Position numbers and translations under genes: made by a program. The notes under the pieces were generated by a model. It searched no databases. It was not told the origin of the DNA and worked only from the letters and a program-made list of their open reading frames with translations. From Filosporella fistucella (Eukaryota; Ascomycota; Leotiomycetes; Helotiales), in contig JAQJZZ010000005.1 of the NCBI GenBank assembly GCA_030077755.1, positions 1,612,001-1,676,000 on the forward strand: a stretch of DNA of 64,000 nucleotides, given 5' to 3'. Position 1 is the stretch's first letter; each line of letters begins with the position of its first letter. Shown in pieces: positions 1 through 11,531 of the stretch.

Positions 1-116
1 TTGTCATCTCTACGTCAAGGCATCCTCACAGAATAATGGCAACTTTTTTGTACGTATGCGACTATTAAGTTTTGAATTATCAACTCAAAATGCTAGGGAG
101 GCATTAATTGATCAGA

Positions 117-2016
117 ATGCGCTCAGATGAGTGTTGGGCTTGCAAAGGTAATGTCCCTCTCGAAGTGGAGTACATCTAGCTGCCCTGACTAATTAATCAA
201 GCGCCGAAGACTCTCGTGCTACCTGCAATGGTCTACGCCCACGGTGTTCAAGGTGCGCGAAGTCCAATAAACCATGTCAATATGGATTGCGGCTGTCATG
301 GCCGAAGGACAACAGTAAGAAACGGAGTTTGAGGCATTCCCCTCAACATGTAGCAAGGACTCTGGAAGGCTCAACACAAACGAGTTTTGTCCATGCGACA
401 TTATGGGATATTCAATTTCACCATCACCTTCAGGTGAATCAAGGTATGCTCACTCAAAGCATTTCCCTATCATTGAACTAATTCTCTCGTGATAGGGCTT
501 CGTAATCATAAGGTATTTGCCTTTCAAGGGCTCATTCCGGCCATCCCGCTTTCGTGGCTACCCGTCAATCTGCATTGCGATGAAAGAGAGCTTCTTGATC
601 ACTGTAAATCCGACCCCAGCATGTCAAAGTCAAATCAGACTGACAATTACAGTTATAAATATGACATCTTCAACACTGGCCATCTTTGAAACTGACAGGA
701 CCAAGTTTCTGAGTCTCCTTGTTCGTCTAGCCCTGTCTGATAATTCGCCGTCATCGATGGCCGTGTTACAATCGGCATTGGCGCTTTCGTCAATCCATCG
801 ACATGGCCTGCAAGAAAATGTTTTCCGATTGAAGGCACGCGCTCTCCGCGCACTGGTTGTGTCTTCAGATCACAATATTAAGAGCTCAACAGTGATCCAG
901 CATATTGCTGCTTGTATGATACTGTGCCACCTTGAGGTACGAGTTCTTCTATATGAGTATTTTTCTCCACCCTAAACAGCAATACAGATGGCCGGAATTC
1001 CAAATACAGTATCGGTCTGGTTCTGTAAGTGACGTGTGATCTCTGTATATCTCCTCCCTTTGCCTAAGATCATTCAACCGTCTACTATTAATAGTTCATC
1101 GGTACTATGCCACAAGCTAGAACCCAATTTTATCCATAACATTTCTAAGTGAAGTCTGAATTCTAGGTCATTTGAGAGAAGCTCGACAGTTAATTGACAA
1201 TGAGGGCCTTGAAAGTCAACAATTTCAAGGCGAATTTACCCAGCTTCTTAATTGGGTAGAGTACCACATGGTAATGAGTCGGTTCAGTCACCGACACTGG
1301 TACAAAGATGTGGAGCGTATTGAAGCAACCAAGAACCCCGATTCTGTTGAAAAGGGAACTTGTCACTCCAAAAAGGTTAGGTTGGAGAATGAAAGGATAC
1401 ACATATACGTTTTTGGTTATCTAACATGGAATAGGTCAAAATGGTATCGCACTACTCACATGAGATACTCCAGCTGCTCGGCGCCATGTTCGACATGATT
1501 CGACAACCGAAAGACACAGTATACCGCACAGACGAATACGAAGCTTCTCTGCGTTGTCTTGAAAATAGGATAAATAATGTGGCTTTGCAGCCACCCGAAA
1601 GTACACCTGATGTCACGTCCGTCCACACAGCATGGGTATCAACTCTTGAACTCTTCAAAATAGCCGCTCTAATTTACCTCAAAAGAGCCTCGAGAAACTT
1701 TTCGGGGAGCTCTTCTCACATCGATACAATGGTTCAGAGGGCTTACGTACTTCTCGACAACTTGGAGATCTTCCAACCGGCCTTTCCCCTCCTTATACTT
1801 GGATGTGAAGCTCGGACAGATGAGCGTAGGTTGAAGCTCCTGCTACACATTGAAAGTGCGATACAAACATCGAGTGCACGAGGCCTGAATGGACTGCAGG
1901 ACATTCTCCAGCGTATATGGGTTCAGGATGATCTTGCCGTCGATCACGAATTAGATTACTTGAGTAGGTTGGATGGTGTTATATCTTCTTACCAGATTAT
2001 GCCGAGCTTTGTATGA
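117..2016 (+). CDS. Zn2Cys6 fungal transcription factor (7 exons)
   Basis: Predicted nuclear regulator, 494 aa. I assembled exons 117-147, 210-443, 496-603, 653-936, 988-1024, 1167-1375 and 1435-2016, which sum to 495 codons including the stop. The ATG at 117 is followed directly by a complete binuclear zinc cluster: Cys at residues 6, 9, 16, 23, 26 and 33, with spacing CX2CX6CX6CX2CX6C. The cluster is only restored when the first intron ends at the AG at 208-209. After it comes the basic GLRLSWPK linker. The remainder matches the fungal-specific regulatory domain of the Fungal_trans_2 (ARCA-like) group, for example SPSSMAVLQSALALSS and HIAACMILCHLEMAGIP. No stop or frameshift interrupts the model. 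Target genes are unknown; the chitinase downstream is convergent, so shared regulation is not implied. The class call is firm, the exon 5 boundary less so. Confidence 0.85.
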
Positions 2017-2223
2017 TTATATTATGGGTTTTGGTTTGGAATATGATAATTTAACTGAAGTTCTGTTTCTCCAAGACAATCTTGCGCGGACTGGACTATT
2101 AAAATTGCATATTTGGTACACTGATCTGGCTTCACCTATCAAATTGTGAGCGATGTAATTTCTTCCTTCTCAGCAGTCTGCACGTCAAAACAAGAGATTG
2201 TTAGTTCTCTACCACCTGCTATA

Positions 2224-3630
2224 TTACAGCCCTAGCGCCTTAACGCCACTCTGCATCGCCAACATCCTGCTCCAGTCATTGCTATCCTCCGCCGCACTCC
2301 AAGCCATCACACCTCCCAATCTCTTTGCCTTTACTATCTCCGTGAACTTTTTGCTAATCAAAGCAGCAGTATCCCATGTCCAGAAAAGATTGTTAGCACT
2401 ATCATAGTAATACTGTCCTCCGGCTTCCTCATCTGTCACACCGTTGCTCATAGCTTTCTTGAACAGCGTGGTGATAGATGTGCCATTGCAAGTTCCATAA
2501 TCGGACAAACAATTTGTTCCACAGAAGTCGGCTGATGTACCACTATTTTCATGTCAGATGAATTTTATAGGCAGGATGGAGATAAATACCAGAAACCATA
2601 TGCACTACAGCAAGCGCCTGCAGGGCAAGTCTTAAACACGGAAGCTCCACAACTTCCATCTGTGGATTCTGTCAAATTCGTTGGTGCTGATACGAAGTTG
2701 GCCGTTTCAAATGTAATTGCTGAACTCTTTCCCGTATCAGTCCCCTCTGCGTCCTCAAGGAGAACAGTTGTGCATCCCAATCCGTTCTCGCAAGGGAATG
2801 CAGGATCGGTAGTAAAATACTTGGCGTAGAAAGCGATTCCGAGATTTGCCTTCTCGGCAGGGAGACTGAGCGTATCAAGGTAATGATCGATCGTCGCCAG
2901 CGAACCATTGATGGAAGAATGATGCGTGGTAATGTTGTCCCGACGATTCATGAGATCATATGTCATTATATTGACGAAGTCAACCGAAGACCAGATGCTA
3001 GGTGATTGAGCAGGCGTGTACGCAATCATATCTCTTTGGAGGCCAGGTACAGCGATAGATAGGAGCTTGTCCCCAATTGCACACTTGATGGCTGATAGCA
3101 ACAGTGGATATGTCTCGATCTCAGATGTCTTCCCACTGTTATGATTCTGTTTATAGTCTGCTCCATTGCCACCTGGATATTCCCAATCGATATCTACTCC
3201 ATCGAATCCCTGGGAATCAAGCATGCTGGCGATATTTTTAGCGTACAGTGAACGAGAAGTATTATCTTTCGCGCCTGCCGAGAATCCAGCTGTGTCGGCC
3301 CAACCGCCAATTGCAATCATGATCTTAGTGTCTTCATCAAACCTGGATCTCATTGATGAGACGGATTCGAATGGGGTGTAATTTCCTGCCGGGCTGGTTG
3401 TGAACAGAGATGAGTTGGCGAACGCCATGATGACTGTATCAATACCTGCTGCCACTGTTTTATTTGGGAGTGTGGTGAGATGGTATCTTTTCAAATATCA
3501 ACATCTTTTCGTGATACAGAAGACAAGGTAGAAGAAATACTTACTGATCAACATACATCACATATCTGGCACTTGCCAGCTGCAGTGGCGCCAGTCCCAC
3601 CAAGAGGCATTTATGAATCGAGAAGCGCAT
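2224..3630 (-). CDS. Secreted GH18 chitinase with an embedded CBM18 chitin-binding module
   Basis: Hydrolyses chitin outside the cell. Exons 3630-3545, 3486-2590 and 2542-2224 give 433 aa. Exon 1 encodes a short signal peptide (MRFSIHKCLLVGLAPLQLASA). The catalytic signature DGVDIDWEYPG ends at about residue 133, with the general acid Glu near 131, and the substrate-binding strand IMIAIGGW lies upstream. A Cys-rich hevein-like block runs from about DGSCGA to SDYGTC and spans the second intron; splicing there restores CCSAYGFCGTSADFC. After it the barrel resumes with GGVMAWSAAEDS, so the chitin-binding module sits inside the GH18 fold, before the last strand, rather than at an end. The gene runs towards the transcription factor upstream. 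Roles in cell-wall remodelling, feeding or antagonism are all possible. Confidence 0.93.
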
Positions 3631-5086
3631 TTTTTACAATTAAAAGAATTGATCTTTGATCGAGAATTCTATAAAATGAAAGAAACGTCAATGAGAGTGT
3701 GGACAAAAGTCCTGAAGGATAATTCAAACTCAGACGGTCTTCTTACCTGACCATATACTCTGTACATCACCATGTCGAGCATGAACAGCACGCACTCAAT
3801 TTCTTGGAAAACCTTAATAACTCCATGACGCGCAACGAAACTTCCTACAAATGAAATGAAAGATGGAGACGCCTCCTCGTTTCAATCCTAGTCTCCTCTA
3901 TAAACCTAAACCGGAAAATTCGTCAAGTACTATCCATGTGCCGAACAAATCAGGACCAGGTAATGGCGAGAAAGGTTTCTATTATACGAATGCGGGTGAT
4001 GGCTGTGTCTGTTAGGTTCTGTTAGGTTCTTGGGCTGGAAGGGATAAGGGCCTTTAAGTTAGGAGTGAAACAGCTCAGCATAGCCGGCAGTGGCGGAGAT
4101 GATGGGGAAAGTGTATTTGTTACAGGGAAGGGGGTGTTTGTTCTCGGCTCCAAAAAGAGTCCGAGGGCGAATGAAGGGTGAATAAGCGAGGTAGATAGGA
4201 GAGGTATAAGGGGTAGAATCTCAGTATTCTGCGGTTCGTAGAACGATCGAAAGCCCCTTTACTTATGAAATTTCCTCACGAAGTGTGAATCTATTTTTTC
4301 GAGGGTAACATTTCTCTAGCATGTACAGTACAATTCAATTTCTAATACAAAAAGATATTGGTGTGGTTTGTAAGTATTCAGGCACAAACCTTCCACGGGT
4401 TCACAAGAGCAGAACGAAGAAATCTCCCATTGAAGTAGCATCAATTTCTGAACAGAACTGCACTTTTTAGGTGTACAGATATCATCCTCCTACATTTCAT
4501 CCTTCATAAGGCACTTGGATAAGTAAGTGTCAGCTGTGTCGTATGAAATGCCGAAGCTTAGCCGGGCGCCAGTCTTGAAGGTATCCTGGGAAGTCGTAAT
4601 ATTCAGATGTATAGTTCATAGCTGCCGTCGCTGCAGGTAAGAGCTATATTATATGCGAATAGTCAGACTAGTGCCATGATTTATTGTCACTACCAAAGCA
4701 CGTGGGGCCCAGGACAGCCAGACTTTGTCTTGGACGATCATTGCTATGCAAGTGGATGCAAGCGTCTGCCACCCGAAAACAAGCATTGAGTCATGAATTT
4801 GGCGAGCTTGGCTCCTATTATACCTATCACCGGAATTTTATTGCATCAAAATGTCGTCGAAAAATCTCCTCGTGGAAGCTCAGACTAGATTGACGAGATC
4901 GCCAATCATTTCGGCACGTTCATCCCAAAGATGGGGAGCAACCCCGTACAACCTAGCACTAGAACCCAAGTGGGAAGGTCAACCGCTTCCTAAGCTTCTA
5001 CAATCCAGGTCCAAATGAATTGGTATTTATATGTTCCGCCAAGTATCTGGTTCGCCTTCAGTACTTCGACAACTGAGGTACTTACC
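3631..5086. other. Intergenic region, divergent promoters of chitinase and sphingomyelinase-like genes
   Basis: No convincing coding sequence. It holds the upstream regions of two divergently transcribed secreted-enzyme genes. A 10-base unit, gttaggttct, is directly doubled at 4011-4030. Confidence 0.5.
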
Positions 5087-7172
5087 ATGTTACGACTCAC
5101 CCTTTTGCCATTAGTATCATTTGTGGCGGCAGCTCAAGTGGCATTCCCAGGAGCTGCATCTTATGTCGTATCCTCTGCTTTTCCCACCAGGATCTTCTCC
5201 AGTTACTATGTCAAACCCGCTCCAACATCAGAGCCACAACCGGTGGTATATGACTCGATTTTGAACACCACATTCCCATTAAATCTCACGGATCCCAAGA
5301 CTATTCCCACTTCCGACGATGATCCAGTCTATTATCCACCAGGACTCGCACTTACAAATGCAACTTCCGAAGCCTTGGTCCAATTCGCACTCAAAGAAAT
5401 CAATGGAATCATTTCAGGGAGCAGCATATCCGGAAATTGCTCCAAATGTGTCGCTGCACTTACTGTGGGAAAGCTTCTCGCCCAAAGTGCTCCTTCGTAC
5501 GTACCAGATGCAATGATATCATTATGTCAATCTACAGGATTTGCATCAAATGCCACATGCAAGAACACTTACGCCGCTGGAAGTTTCGGTGCCATTTGGA
5601 CTCAAGTGATTGCTCTTGCAGACGTCACCGGCCTCGATGGAAGGTATATTTGCAACTCCTTGAGCAGTACATTCTGCTCTGCCCCAACAACTACCCCTCT
5701 CAATACAACAAATCTTTTCCCGAAGCCCAAACCCAAAAATGCAACTGCACCAAAACCCTCAGGAAAACGTGTTAAGGTACTCCACTTGTCAGATTTCCAC
5801 CTCGACCCAAGATATCAAGTTGCTTCTGAAGCAAATTGCTCCTCGGGCTTGTGCTGTCGATATTCTGCCGCAGCAACTTCACAAGCTGTTTTTCCGGCAC
5901 CTCTATATGGAGCATATAAGTAAGACCTTCAAGCTATTATCATTCTGAAGCTGACCTCATAGATGCGATACACCATATTACCTCGGACTTGCTGCTCTTC
6001 AATCGATTGGAGCAATGACGGGTACAGGATCAGCAACTGCAAATCCTGCATGGACGATCTACACCGGCGATCTTGTGTCTCATGATTCTCAAAATCAGCT
6101 CTCACGTGCCTACGTAGAGTACACAGAAACCAGTATTTATGACATGTTTAGATCATATATCAAAGGTCCAGTGTTTCCAGTGCTTGGAAACCACGATTCC
6201 AACCCAGAAAATATTGATGGTCCTCATAGTCTTCCGGGACCTCTGGGGAAACAGTTCAGCTGGAATTATGAGCATGTGACAGCACTCTGGCAGAATAATG
6301 GATGGATCGACAAGAAAACTGCAGAAGAGGCATCAATTCACTATGCAGCCTATTCAGTAAAGAACCACTTCGGACTTCGGATTATTACTCTCAATACCGA
6401 TTTCTGGTACAAGTCAAACTACCTTAATTTCATCAACACTACCGACCCAGATGTATCAGGAACATTCAGTTTCATGATCAAAGAATTGCAAGCAGCGGAA
6501 GATGCAGGTGAGAGAGTTTGGATCATTGGTCACATCCTGAGTGGCTGGGATGGCTCAAATCCCCTGCTGAACCCCACCGACCTCTTCTACCAAATCGTCG
6601 AGAGGTACTCTCCTCATGTTATTGCCAATATCTTCTGGGGTCACACGCATGAAGATCAAGTTATCATATATTACGCCAATAACAGTACAGTGCAAAACGC
6701 AAGTACCGCGTTAACATCTGGATGGATTGGTCCAAGTGTTACCCCACTCACGAATTTGAATTCGGGATACAGATTATACGAGGTAGACACCGGTAGCTTT
6801 GACATTTACGATGCGTACACATTCTATTCAGATGTTGACTCATATTCATCACTCAATTCAACAGGACCAACATATAAGTTCGAATATTCTACGCGTGAGG
6901 CATATGGCACTGCTGTTGGCTGGCCTACAACAGCACCATTGAATGCAACATTCTGGCATAAACTGACAGAGGCAATGGAGACGAGCAGAAGCTTGGTTGA
7001 AACTTTCAACACATACCAGGGGAAATCGAGCATCAAGAGCCCGAATTGCACAAGTGATGCATGCGCCGAGGCAAAGATTTGTTATATGAGATCTGGGAGT
7101 GCAGCTCTTGGGCGTGCTTGTCCCCAGGGATTCGCATCGGTGCAGAGTCCATATACAGGAAAGAACTTTTAG
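5087..7172 (+). CDS. Secreted acid sphingomyelinase-like phosphodiesterase
   Basis: Calcineurin-fold metallophosphoesterase of the acid sphingomyelinase family, probably cleaving phosphodiesters such as sphingomyelin outside the cell or in the vacuole. Exons 5087-5919 and 5963-7172 give 680 aa. I chose the ATG at 5087 because it opens a signal peptide (MLRLTLLPLVSFVAAAQ); an upstream in-frame ATG at 5015 would bury it. A saposin-B-like segment with conserved Cys (GNCSKCVAAL ... SLCQ ... CNSL) lies at about residues 100-200. Metal-binding motifs follow in order: SDFHLDPRY near 235, then GDLVSHD, GNHDSN, GHILSGWD and GHTHEDQ. The C-terminus carries a further Cys-rich stretch (CTSDACAEAKIC). There are many N-glycosylation sequons. 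The 43 nt intron restores the frame within AYKCDTPYYLG. Confidence 0.93.
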
Positions 7173-7294
7173 TGAGATATGTGTAATCAAAGTAGGAGAA
7201 ATCACAGAGATGTATAATGTTTTTACAAAATTTGCAGATGAATCAGAACTGGATTCAACTTCGCTGGGAGTATTAGAACAGTGATGCTTCGATC

Positions 7295-7855
7295 CTAAGC
7301 CGTTAAATGGTAAGCAAAAACGGCGACCAAATAATCTTCCTCCGGGACCTCTCTCAGCAGCTTGAAGCCGACACTCTCATAAAAGACCCTCAATTTCGCA
7401 TTCCCAGCGAAGCAATCCAAAAGCACAATCCCATCTCCTTCTATGTAAAGCATTTCTTTTAGCACATCCCGCAAGAATGTCCCTCCCAATCCTTCTCCTT
7501 GGAACTTCGGATCAACCATCAGAGCATGCAAGAACCATTTTTTCCCGGGCATGCCTTCAATTTCTACTCTTAATGAAGGATAATTATTGGAGTAATGATC
7601 GAGGATGACACCGCCAATCTTGGTCGTGGGCACATTATTCTCCAGCTTCTCCAGAATGAAAATATGTCCGTTTTGCATGGAATTTTCTACTTCCTCGTGT
7701 GTCAAAGGCCCAATGATTTGGAGACTACCCTTTGAGGTGAGGTCCGCTTGAACTCGAGATGAGAGACCAATTATCCCTTGTGTGTCAGCTGTGCTTGCAC
7801 GCTGTAGTTGATGAGAGGTCCTTGTAGCCATCCTACGATCGGCTGTGCTCTTCAA
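7295..7855 (-). CDS. GNAT-family N-acetyltransferase
   Basis: Single-exon protein of 186 aa in the Gcn5-related acetyltransferase fold, which moves acetyl from acetyl-CoA to an amine. The acetyl-CoA loop is visible as VDPKFQGEGLGGTFL (Q-x-x-G-x-G type). It is preceded by the strand WFLHALMV and followed by the C-terminal motif GNAKLRVFYESVGFKLL. The substrate cannot be told; small-molecule acetylation is more likely than histone acetylation given the size. Translation could also start eight codons later at MATRTS. The gene is divergent from the dehalogenase that starts at 8164. Confidence 0.85.
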   Translation of the reverse strand: MKSTADRRMATRTSHQLQRASTADTQGIIGLSSRVQADLTSKGSLQIIGPLTHEEVENSMQNGHIFILEKLENNVPTTKIGGVILDHYSNNYPSLRVEIEGMPGKKWFLHALMVDPKFQGEGLGGTFLRDVLKEMLYIEGDGIVLLDCFAGNAKLRVFYESVGFKLLREVPEEDYLVAVFAYHLTA

Positions 7856-8163
7856 TGCTGTTTACCCGTTTTTCAATTTTTGGCCAGAGAGATCATCAGG
7901 TTCTCCAGCATTGAACACTTGAAGCTTAAGATCCATGGATGTGTTTTCGCTCTGTCCTGGAAACATCTCGGGGGAAAAAAAGGAGGCGGGGCAGTGTCAA
8001 TCTCCACGTGCTTCCCCCACCTTGGCAAACGCCCTTCCAACAACAACGATAAAGTGTCACACCGAAAAGCCCGGCATCCATATTTATATCTCCATTGCAA
8101 CACCATACTCAAAAAAAGAGTGCCTCACACCAAAAATCAAAGCCATTCCAAAATCTCTCAAAA
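7856..8163. promoter_or_regulatory. Short divergent promoter between acetyltransferase and dehalogenase
   Basis: About 308 bases separate two start codons that point away from each other, so both promoters must lie here. A tatttatat box occurs near 8080, about 80 bases before the dehalogenase ATG. No operator was recognised. Confidence 0.4.
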
Positions 8164-8943
8164 ATGTCTTTCGACCCAAAGTCTTATAAAGTCCTAAGTT
8201 TTGACATCTATGGAACCCTCATAGATTGGGAAACAGGCATTTACACCTCCCTCCTCCCGCTCATCTCCAAGCTTCCACCAACAGACCCCCATCACCCCTC
8301 CCAGAAAAAAGAAGCAGAGAACAGAGCATTTATTCTCAGCGCCTACACTGATCTCGAGAAAGCTATTCAAAAAGAAGACCCCACTCTTGCCTATCCTACA
8401 GTTCTCGCAAAAATATACACTCGTCTCTCATCTCAGCTATCCATCTCATCCACGAAAGAAGAAGCTTCGGAATTTGGCTCAACAATCGGCTCCTGGCCTG
8501 CGTTTCCAGACACAGTGGCAGCTATGCAAATCCTCGCAAAGCACTACAAACTCATCGTCTTGTCCAATGTAGACAAAGCTTCTTTCTCACGGACCCTTTC
8601 CGGACCTCTCTCCGGTGTTCATTTCGATGCTATATACACAGCTGAAGATATCGGTTCTTATAAACCTGATTTAAGGAATTTTCAGTACTTGGCTGAGAAC
8701 GCACACAAGAGCTTTGGTGCGGAGAAAGATGAGATTTTGAAGGTGGCACAGAGCCTGTACCATGATCATATTCCGGCGAAGAAATTTGGATTGAGACCCA
8801 GTGTGTGGATTAAAAGGGCAGGAGATGAGGCGGCGATGGGTGGGAAGTTGGAGGATGTGGAGGAAGAGGTTAGTTTGGCTGCTGTGTTTGATACTCTAGG
8901 GGATTTGGCGGAGGTGGTGGAACAAGCTTTTGAGAAATCGTGA
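8164..8943 (+). CDS. HAD-superfamily 2-haloacid dehalogenase type II
   Basis: Intron-free, 259 aa. HAD hydrolase related to L-2-haloacid dehalogenase. The nucleophile motif is VLSFDIYGTLIDWETG (Asp near residue 14), motif II is VLSNVD, the motif III Lys is in SYKPDLRNF, and the family signature SLYHDHIPAKKFGL comes before the final Trp-Ile-x-Arg equivalent (WIKRAG). Order and spacing match bacterial and fungal type II dehalogenases, which use Asp to displace halide from 2-haloacids. Real fungal substrates are mostly unknown, so the enzyme may act on a phosphorylated or natural halogenated compound. I chose the ATG at 8164 over the in-frame 8095 because family members begin a few residues before FDxYGT. 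Confidence 0.88.
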   Translation: MSFDPKSYKVLSFDIYGTLIDWETGIYTSLLPLISKLPPTDPHHPSQKKEAENRAFILSAYTDLEKAIQKEDPTLAYPTVLAKIYTRLSSQLSISSTKEEASEFGSTIGSWPAFPDTVAAMQILAKHYKLIVLSNVDKASFSRTLSGPLSGVHFDAIYTAEDIGSYKPDLRNFQYLAENAHKSFGAEKDEILKVAQSLYHDHIPAKKFGLRPSVWIKRAGDEAAMGGKLEDVEEEVSLAAVFDTLGDLAEVVEQAFEKS

Positions 8944-9084
8944 AGTGATGTGAATTGAAATTATTTCTAGAGATGAAAGACGATTGAGATTCCTATGAAA
9001 TGTACTAAGTATAGGAACATTACTAAAAGTAAGAATTACGCCTTTCGAGAAGTGATCTTAATCCATTTGCGTTAAGCCACTATT

Positions 9085-11159
9085 TCACTGTAGCACCACT
9101 TGTTGAGCGGCGCTGCTCTCCCCTCGCTCATCAAGCATAGCCTCCCCATCCATGATGCCCTGCACAAAGCAGTCGCCGATGAGGGTATGATGAGTCGAAT
9201 CTGGGACTTTTCATAGGACAAATGGCAAATATCCACCAAAAATACCCCGTATCTCGTCCCCAACTTTTGGGTGACCAAGTCCCACGTACCCTTTTTGGGT
9301 CAAAAATATCTTTCTCTCGATCAGTGAAAAATTCGCCACGGGACTAAATCTGTCATTTCCAGCCAACAGTTGCACGTTGGAATAATCATTGATACTCTCG
9401 TTCATGGTTCTTTGCCACCAATGTCGGAAATCATCTTCGTGCTCCGGTTCAGTCCGACCATAGACAATGCAATCGCCGTCGAATGTGATCGCTACGTCGC
9501 TTGAGAGAAGGCGCCATAGAGCAGTCTTCCAACTCCTATTCCCAGGCTATTCTCCGTCAGGTATGTCTTCAAGAAACAGTGGGAATTTGTTGAACTTCTG
9601 ACACCAGCCTTTGATGAACGCGTTGAGTTCGTATTCTGAACATCCTTGAGTAACGTCAAGCTCCTAGTGACAAGAATAACTTTGTCAACCATGATACCGT
9701 CGGCAGTCAACAATGAGGGCTCACTCTAAAAAATTCTCACCGTCGAGTTGCCAGAAGCTGTATAGAGGCCAATAACATTTTTTCCAGCCGATGTAGTTCA
9801 TAGATGCATGACACTTCGACTACTGGAAGGCTCCAGTCATTCAACCATGTAGGCATTGTCTGTTCAGGATTACGCTGACAATACAAAATGGAGAGTTCGC
9901 CGGTTTCGCGAATACATCGAAGGGTAGTATCAGCATATACACTTTCGGTGGTAAGAGAGTAGTCCGACATAAGCTCAGCTGCAGGATTAATATCTGTAGA
10001 TAGTCCATACAGCTCATACACCTTGTCCCGGGGATCAGTCGCTTCCCAGTTACAGTAATACCAAAGAAGATTCCGGAAACATGGAAGCGGAGAAGTGTCA
10101 TCTCTTCGACGGGATACATCCATTGTATATACCAATTGTTCAAAGTCCCGAAGCAGATTTTGATGCGAAGGTCCAAAACGATCCCTTAGACGTTCGTAAA
10201 CCAGAACACAACATGCATTTCTATGAGACGGAATTGCGATTATAACTTGCACAAACACGTCCCAAGGCAAGGCCACTGAGCCGTAGATAATTGTTGACGT
10301 GGGGAAGGATAGCCTCTTGCAGAGTCCAGATTCTTGTCACAATGGTAACTTAAAAACTGTCCAAAACGTCGTGAGGGCTGTCTGGTTACTCACTTCAGAC
10401 CGCGAACCATCATATTCGTAACACGACCATGCAAACAAGTGCTTGTTCTGAGTCAACTCGTTTATGAAGCTAAAGGCTGTGATGCCTTTGTCAAACTTAG
10501 TACTTATGGAAAGAGAAACTTCCCATGAAGGCTGGTGCTCCATTTCGACAACCGTGAATTTGTTCTCCACATGTCCTGGGCCATTCTGATAATCCCCAAG
10601 CCACAGAAATGCCCTGGAACACTGGCTATATATCTTTCCCATCACTGCAACCTGGTGCGTTTTTTCGAGGTTATCCTTTTGGTTAATGCATAAAGCATCG
10701 ATCCACAGGACGCGAATGTAGTCGCTCTTCCTCAACCGCCAGAGAGCTAGGAAGAGGTTTGTGTTTACTTCATACTGATTTCCCTTGACGGTGATTATTC
10801 GGAACCCCGGTTCTGAAGCTCACACATATGATAATCCCTCATATGGAGGATGTGAGCCCTCTAGGGATATCTAATAGCTGCAGATGAATTGGCGAGTCCC
10901 ATGTACCAGGGAGAATCGATACTACTCGGATCTCATGCTCACTTATAGGCAATAAAGGGAACAGAGGAAAGGTCTCATGGTTGGAATCTTTGTAGGACTT
11001 TTCGCTCCGGGGTTTCCCACGAGAAGAACTGAAGAGGCCATAATCAGTGGAGTCACAAAGTAACACAGAGAGTGTAATTGCTGCGTATACGCGGTAACAT
11101 AGAGTATGAAACACTGGAGAATATGGCTTGCAGCACGAGCATATGGGAAAAATCGGCAA
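9085..11159 (-). pseudogene. Decayed HET-domain (heterokaryon incompatibility) gene
   Basis: Pieces of a HET protein in correct order on the minus strand but in different frames. They are: EIRVVSILPGTWDSP (about 10,910), HPPYEGLSYV then a stop, VLWIDALCINQKD ... AFLWLGDYQNG (10,600-10,720), TRIWTLQEAILP (about 10,310), YGSVALPWDVF (about 10,270), DPRDKVYELYGLSTD (about 10,020), FLTQKGYVGLGHPKVGDEI (about 9,280), and LIGDCFVQGIMDGEAM near the end. Lesions seen: TGA in place of the expected Trp (10820-10822), TAG at 9729-9731, TGA where family members carry Arg (9211-9213), and frame changes near 10,862, between 10,305 and 10,340, at the C4 run 10301-10304, and near 9,785. Intact HET proteins trigger vegetative incompatibility or cell death; this copy should not make a full product. 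The upstream limit is uncertain. Confidence 0.85.
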
Positions 11160-11531
11160 ACACGTACTTGCAAAAGCATCACCAGGAGCTTAGGCGCCAA
11201 TTCTGGCTCGAGATAGACATGGTATAAGTCAGGACAGGGCAGGGTCAAATTTTGTGTTGATAGTCCTTGAATCACTTGATGATGTGCGGAAGCTTTCGGA
11301 GAATACCTTTGAGTATTTTGAGAACATTTTCCCAAGGAAGTAAAGAAGATTTCGAATTCAGCTGAATGTTAAGGGCGAAGAGCAAAGGCTGAGGCTGAGT
11401 TGAAGAAGGCGACCCAGGTTGGGGTTGTTTGGGGGTTGTTTACGGTGGCCCATTTGAGCCACCGTGAGTCCCAGCCTCGTCAACGCCTCGTCTTAACATG
11501 TACATTTTGATTGATTCAACTGTGTTGTTCA
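11160..11531. other. Intergenic gap upstream of octanoyltransferase
   Basis: No gene recognised. It holds the octanoyltransferase promoter and perhaps the ancient 5' end of the HET relic. A g/t-rich stretch (gttgtttgggggttgttt) lies near 11,420. Confidence 0.4.

Noticed and set aside
10337..10380. Possible 41-nt intron to reconnect the HET gene
   Set aside because: Would drop conserved HET residues (FWTVF), and further frameshifts and stops remain on both sides.
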